DNA of 64,000 nt from Streptomyces sp. GS7. Its GTDB lineage: Bacteria; Actinomycetota; Actinomycetes; Streptomycetales; Streptomycetaceae. A program made the translations under genes and the position numbers. The stretch spans positions 1,791,501-1,855,500 of the forward strand of contig NZ_CP047146.1 of NCBI RefSeq assembly GCF_009834125.1, written 5' to 3'. The number at the start of each line of letters is the position of its first letter. Position 1 is the stretch's first letter. Of the stretch, positions 61,540-64,000 are shown one piece after another. The notes under the pieces were generated by a model. That model was not told the DNA's origin. It worked only from the letters and a program-made list of their open reading frames with translations, and made no database searches.

Positions 61540-63024
61540 ATGCCCCGTCGCCATATGCATGTGACCGACGCAGCCGAGGCCCCGCTGCGGGCCGCGCTGC
61601 ACGACCTGCGCGTACGGCTGGAGATCCCGGACCACTTCCCGCCCACCGCACAGGCCGAGGCGGACAGCGCCGCGCGGGCCCCGCGCATCCCGGCCGGCGA
61701 CGGCGCGGTGGCCACGGAGCACACCCTGTACGACGCCACCGACCTGCCCCTGTTCACCATCGACCCGCCCGGCTCCCAGGACCTGGACCAGGCGATGTTC
61801 CTGTCCCGGCGGCCCAACGGCGGCTTCCGCGTCCACTACGCCATCGCGGACATCGCCTCCTTCGTCACCCCGGGCGGCGCCCTGGACGCCGAGGCGCACC
61901 ACCGGGTGACCACCCTCTACTTCCCCGACGAGCGGATCCCGCTGCACCCGACGGTGCTCAGCGAGGGCGCCGCGAGCCTGCTGCCCGACCAGGACCGCCC
62001 GGCCGTCCTGTGGCAGCTCGACCTCGACGCCGACGGCGAGCTGACCCTCGCCTCCGTACGCCGCGCCCTGGTCCGCTCCCGCGCCAAGCTCGACTACGCG
62101 GGCGTCCAGCGGGTCCTCGACGACCACACCGCCGAGGAGCCGCTCGCCCTGCTCCGCGAGATCGGACTGCGCCGCGAAGAGCTGGAGGTCGCCCGGGGCG
62201 CGATCTCCCTCAACCTCCCCGAGCAGGAGATCGTCGAGCACGACGGCCGCTACACCCTCGAATACCGCGCCCCGCTCCCGGTCTACGGCTGGAACGCCCA
62301 GATCTCCCTGCTCACCGGCATGGCCGCCGCCGATCTGATGCTCGCCTCCGGCACCGGCGTCCTGCGCACCCTGCCCACCGCCCCCGACGGTTCGGTCGCC
62401 CGCCTCCGCCTCACCGCCCAGGCCCTCGGCGTCGACTGGCCGCACCACACCTCGTACGCGGCCCTGATCCGCACCCTCGACCCGCGTCGCGCCGCGCACG
62501 CCGCGTTCCTCCTGGAGTGCACCGCCCTGCTGCGCGGCGCCGGCTACACCGTCTTCGACGGCACCGCCCCGCCCCCCTCCGCGGCCGTGCACGCCGCGGT
62601 CGCCGCCCCGTACGCCCACGCCACCGCGCCGCTGCGCCGGCTCGTCGACCGCTACACCTCCGAGCTCTGCCTGGCCGCCTCCGCCGGCCACGGCCCCGCC
62701 GACTGGGTCCGCGGCGCGCTGCGCAACCTCCCGCACGAGATGGAGACCGGCACCCAGCGCGCCAACCAGGTCGAACGCGCCTGCGTCGACCTCGTCGAAG
62801 CCGCCCTGCTCCGCGACCGGGTCGGCGACACCTTCGAGGCGCTGGTCGTCGACCGTCAGGAGGGCGACCCCACCCAGGGCACCGTCCACCTCTACGAACC
62901 GGCCGTCATCGGCCATGTCGCGGCTTCCCCCGACGGCCCCGCGCTGCCCCTCGGCCACCGCATCCAGGTCCGCCTCACCGAGGCCGAACCGGGCCGCGAG
63001 CCGGTCCGCTTCACACCGGCGTGA
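61540..63024 (+). CDS. RNB-domain ribonuclease (RNase II/R family)
   Basis: A 494-residue exoribonuclease-like protein. The RNB catalytic core begins LFTIDPPGSQDLDQAMFLSR (residues ~69-88), followed by VHYAIADIASFVTPGGALD, SLLPDQDRPAVLWQLDLD, ISLNLPEQEIVEHD and AHATAPLRRLVDRYTSELCL. The cold-shock domains and S1 domain of RNase R are absent apart from a short C-terminal OB-like part (FEALVVDRQEGDPTQGTVHL). The normal D-x-D-D metal cluster reads D-L-D-Q, so the fourth Asp is Gln. The end overlaps the convergent hypothetical gene by 14 bases. Confidence 0.88.
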   Translation: MPRRHMHVTDAAEAPLRAALHDLRVRLEIPDHFPPTAQAEADSAARAPRIPAGDGAVATEHTLYDATDLPLFTIDPPGSQDLDQAMFLSRRPNGGFRVHYAIADIASFVTPGGALDAEAHHRVTTLYFPDERIPLHPTVLSEGAASLLPDQDRPAVLWQLDLDADGELTLASVRRALVRSRAKLDYAGVQRVLDDHTAEEPLALLREIGLRREELEVARGAISLNLPEQEIVEHDGRYTLEYRAPLPVYGWNAQISLLTGMAAADLMLASGTGVLRTLPTAPDGSVARLRLTAQALGVDWPHHTSYAALIRTLDPRRAAHAAFLLECTALLRGAGYTVFDGTAPPPSAAVHAAVAAPYAHATAPLRRLVDRYTSELCLAASAGHGPADWVRGALRNLPHEMETGTQRANQVERACVDLVEAALLRDRVGDTFEALVVDRQEGDPTQGTVHLYEPAVIGHVAASPDGPALPLGHRIQVRLTEAEPGREPVRFTPA

Positions 63025-63679
63025 CCGGCCCCCCGGCCTCCGCCGCGTCCCCCACACCGTCCTCCACAGCGTCTCGCGACGCCTCCACCGCACTCCGCAC
63101 GGCCAGCACCGCACTCCGTGCGTCGTCGGCGTGGAACCGCACCGTACGCACCACCTCCCGCCGCCCCAACACCCCTACCGCGACGACCGGTTCGGCCAGC
63201 TCCACGGTCACCGACGTCTGCCCGCCCACGGCCATCTCCAGCACCCCGTCGCCCTTCTTCGCGTCCTGCGTCAGCCGCAGGTCGTACCGGACCGCGACGA
63301 TCCGCTCCAGCGGTATCCGCACCTCCCACCGGGCGCCGGCGCGCAGCAGCAGCGCGTCCGGGCCGAGCACATGCGGCCGGGTGACCGCCGACGCCTGGAA
63401 CCCCAGCATCATCAGCAGCGTGTAGACATCGGCGACCAGCGCCACCGCATGCGGCGCCGGCATGCCCGCCAGCAGCACACTCACCCCCACCGTCTCCACC
63501 AGACACACGAACGTCAGCCCGTACATCAGCGCCGCCTGCGCCCCCGCGTACGCCAGGGCCAGCTCACCCGCCGCCACCCCGGCCCGCCGCCGCGCCACCC
63601 AGTGCACCAGGCTCACCTGCCACCGCGCCTCGTGCCGCGCCAGCCGCAGCACCACCTCACGCGCCCCCGGCCCGCTCAT
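63011..63679 (-). CDS. Membrane protein of unknown function
   Basis: A 222-residue protein. The N-terminal cytosolic stretch (REVVLRLARHEARWQVSLVH) is followed by two hydrophobic segments (AALMYGLTFVCLVETVGVSV, then VALVADVYTLLMMLGF), and a soluble C-terminal domain resembling a PH-like fold (HVLGPDALLLRAGARWEVRIPLERIVAVRYDL). No family name is recalled. Its start overlaps the preceding minus-strand gene by about 23 bases, so the two are coupled. Confidence 0.7.
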   Translation of the reverse strand: MSGPGAREVVLRLARHEARWQVSLVHWVARRRAGVAAGELALAYAGAQAALMYGLTFVCLVETVGVSVLLAGMPAPHAVALVADVYTLLMMLGFQASAVTRPHVLGPDALLLRAGARWEVRIPLERIVAVRYDLRLTQDAKKGDGVLEMAVGGQTSVTVELAEPVVAVGVLGRREVVRTVRFHADDARSAVLAVRSAVEASRDAVEDGVGDAAEAGGPVTPV

Positions 63680-64000
63680 CCCGCTCCTCCCCGATCATCC
63701 GCATGGCCATCCGCATCGCCTCCGCCTGCGCCGGCGCCAGCTCCATCACCAGCAGCTCCGTCCAGACCTCGGCCTCCCGCCCGGAGCCCGCCACCGGCCC
63801 GGCCCCGGCGGCGATCGCCGCCACGGCCCCCTCGGGCACGCTCTCCACCACCGCCCGCGCGGCCTGGGCCACCCGCGGATCGTCCACCGCCGCCCCCGCC
63901 AGCGCGTCCAGCAGCCCGTACGCCGCATACGCGCGCTCCATCGACCCCGGCGCCGCGAACATCTCCCGCACCGCCGCCGCCATCGCCCCCTGTGCCCGGC
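63657..64000 (-). CDS. Hypothetical protein, C-terminal part (may run off the window)
   Basis: A frame open to the right edge. ATG 63983 would give 108 residues, but the frame continues upstream without a stop, so the gene may begin beyond 64000. The visible part is helical and Ala/Glu/Met-rich (SMERAYAAYGLLDALAGAAV, then ELAPAQAEAMRMAMRMIGEE) with no known motif. Its stop overlaps the start of the membrane protein gene, indicating an operon. Confidence 0.55.
   Translation of the reverse strand, partial: RAQGAMAAAVREMFAAPGSMERAYAAYGLLDALAGAAVDDPRVAQAARAVVESVPEGAVAAIAAGAGPVAGSGREAEVWTELLVMELAPAQAEAMRMAMRMIGEERDERAGGA

Noticed and set aside
60559..63114. A single long minus-strand frame spanning yaaA and the RNB gene
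   Set aside because: The portion above 61356 is antisense to the RNB ribonuclease and lacks natural composition; the YaaA start is well defined.

Overview
The window is high-GC actinobacterial chromosome, most probably Streptomyces. The evidence is extreme third-position GC, frequent GTG starts, many 4-nt start/stop overlaps, and families typical of the genus (DUF2330, CU044_5270, mycothiol-dependent maleylpyruvate isomerase fold, F420-dependent LLM oxidoreductase, bifunctional RNase H/phosphatase). I see no rRNA, tRNA, CRISPR array, prophage or intact insertion sequence. All assignments are from reading the sequence and remembered families; no database search was run.

Layout. 1-7 kb: end of a methyltransferase gene, DedA, DoxX, a large FAD/NAD(P)-binding protein, a repeat-rich gap, a FetB-like permease, and a TMEM165/GDT1 transporter behind a yybP-ykoY (manganese) riboswitch that begins at the fetB stop codon. 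7-19 kb: HAD phosphatase, peptidoglycan-binding protein, an MFS exporter fused to a winged-helix domain, GNAT, ABM monooxygenase, DUF2330, ProP-like symporter, an ECF sigma factor with its CU044_5270 partner, and a solitary ctaD paralogue. 19-21.8 kb: divergent CYP125-like P450 and FadA5-like thiolase. 21.8-28 kb: a five-gene, translationally coupled ECF transporter operon preceded by a cobalamin riboswitch. Its first gene encodes an exported, membrane-anchored alpha/alpha-toroid protein reminiscent of intrinsic factor/transcobalamin. 28-35.4 kb: MBL-fold hydrolase, aldehyde dehydrogenase, ferredoxin, a KstR-like TetR regulator, then a glycosyltransferase/methyltransferase/alpha-toroid cluster. 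35.5-41 kb: lipoprotein, mycothiol-dependent enzyme, LLM oxidoreductase, DUF5336 protein, amidase and methyltransferase. 41.4-44.9 kb: fused FadE34-like acyl-CoA dehydrogenase and SCP-x-type thiolase. 45-50.2 kb: DHA2 exporter, DesKR-type two-component pair and DrrAB-type ABC exporter. 50.4-53.7 kb: a MaoC hydratase / Zn-alcohol dehydrogenase / SDR operon. 53.7-64 kb: small protein, repeat-tailed hypothetical, siderophore-binding lipoprotein, Nif3, zinc-ribbon protein (CTG start), RNase H/phosphatase, KDPG aldolase, YaaA, RNB ribonuclease and two hypotheticals.

Two themes tie the window together. First, a dispersed steroid/sterol side-chain catabolic regulon: a KstR-like regulator plus CYP125-, FadA5-, FadE34-, SCP-x-, Hsd4B/ChsH3- and Hsd4A-like enzymes. 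Copies of the KstR-type operator TNNAACNNGTTNNA (perfect or one mismatch) lie in front of the units at about 20.6, 29.4, 32.0, 41.4 and 50.4 kb. Second, a riboswitch-controlled ECF system that probably imports cobalamin or a relative using surface-anchored capture proteins, which is the best candidate for an under-described system here.
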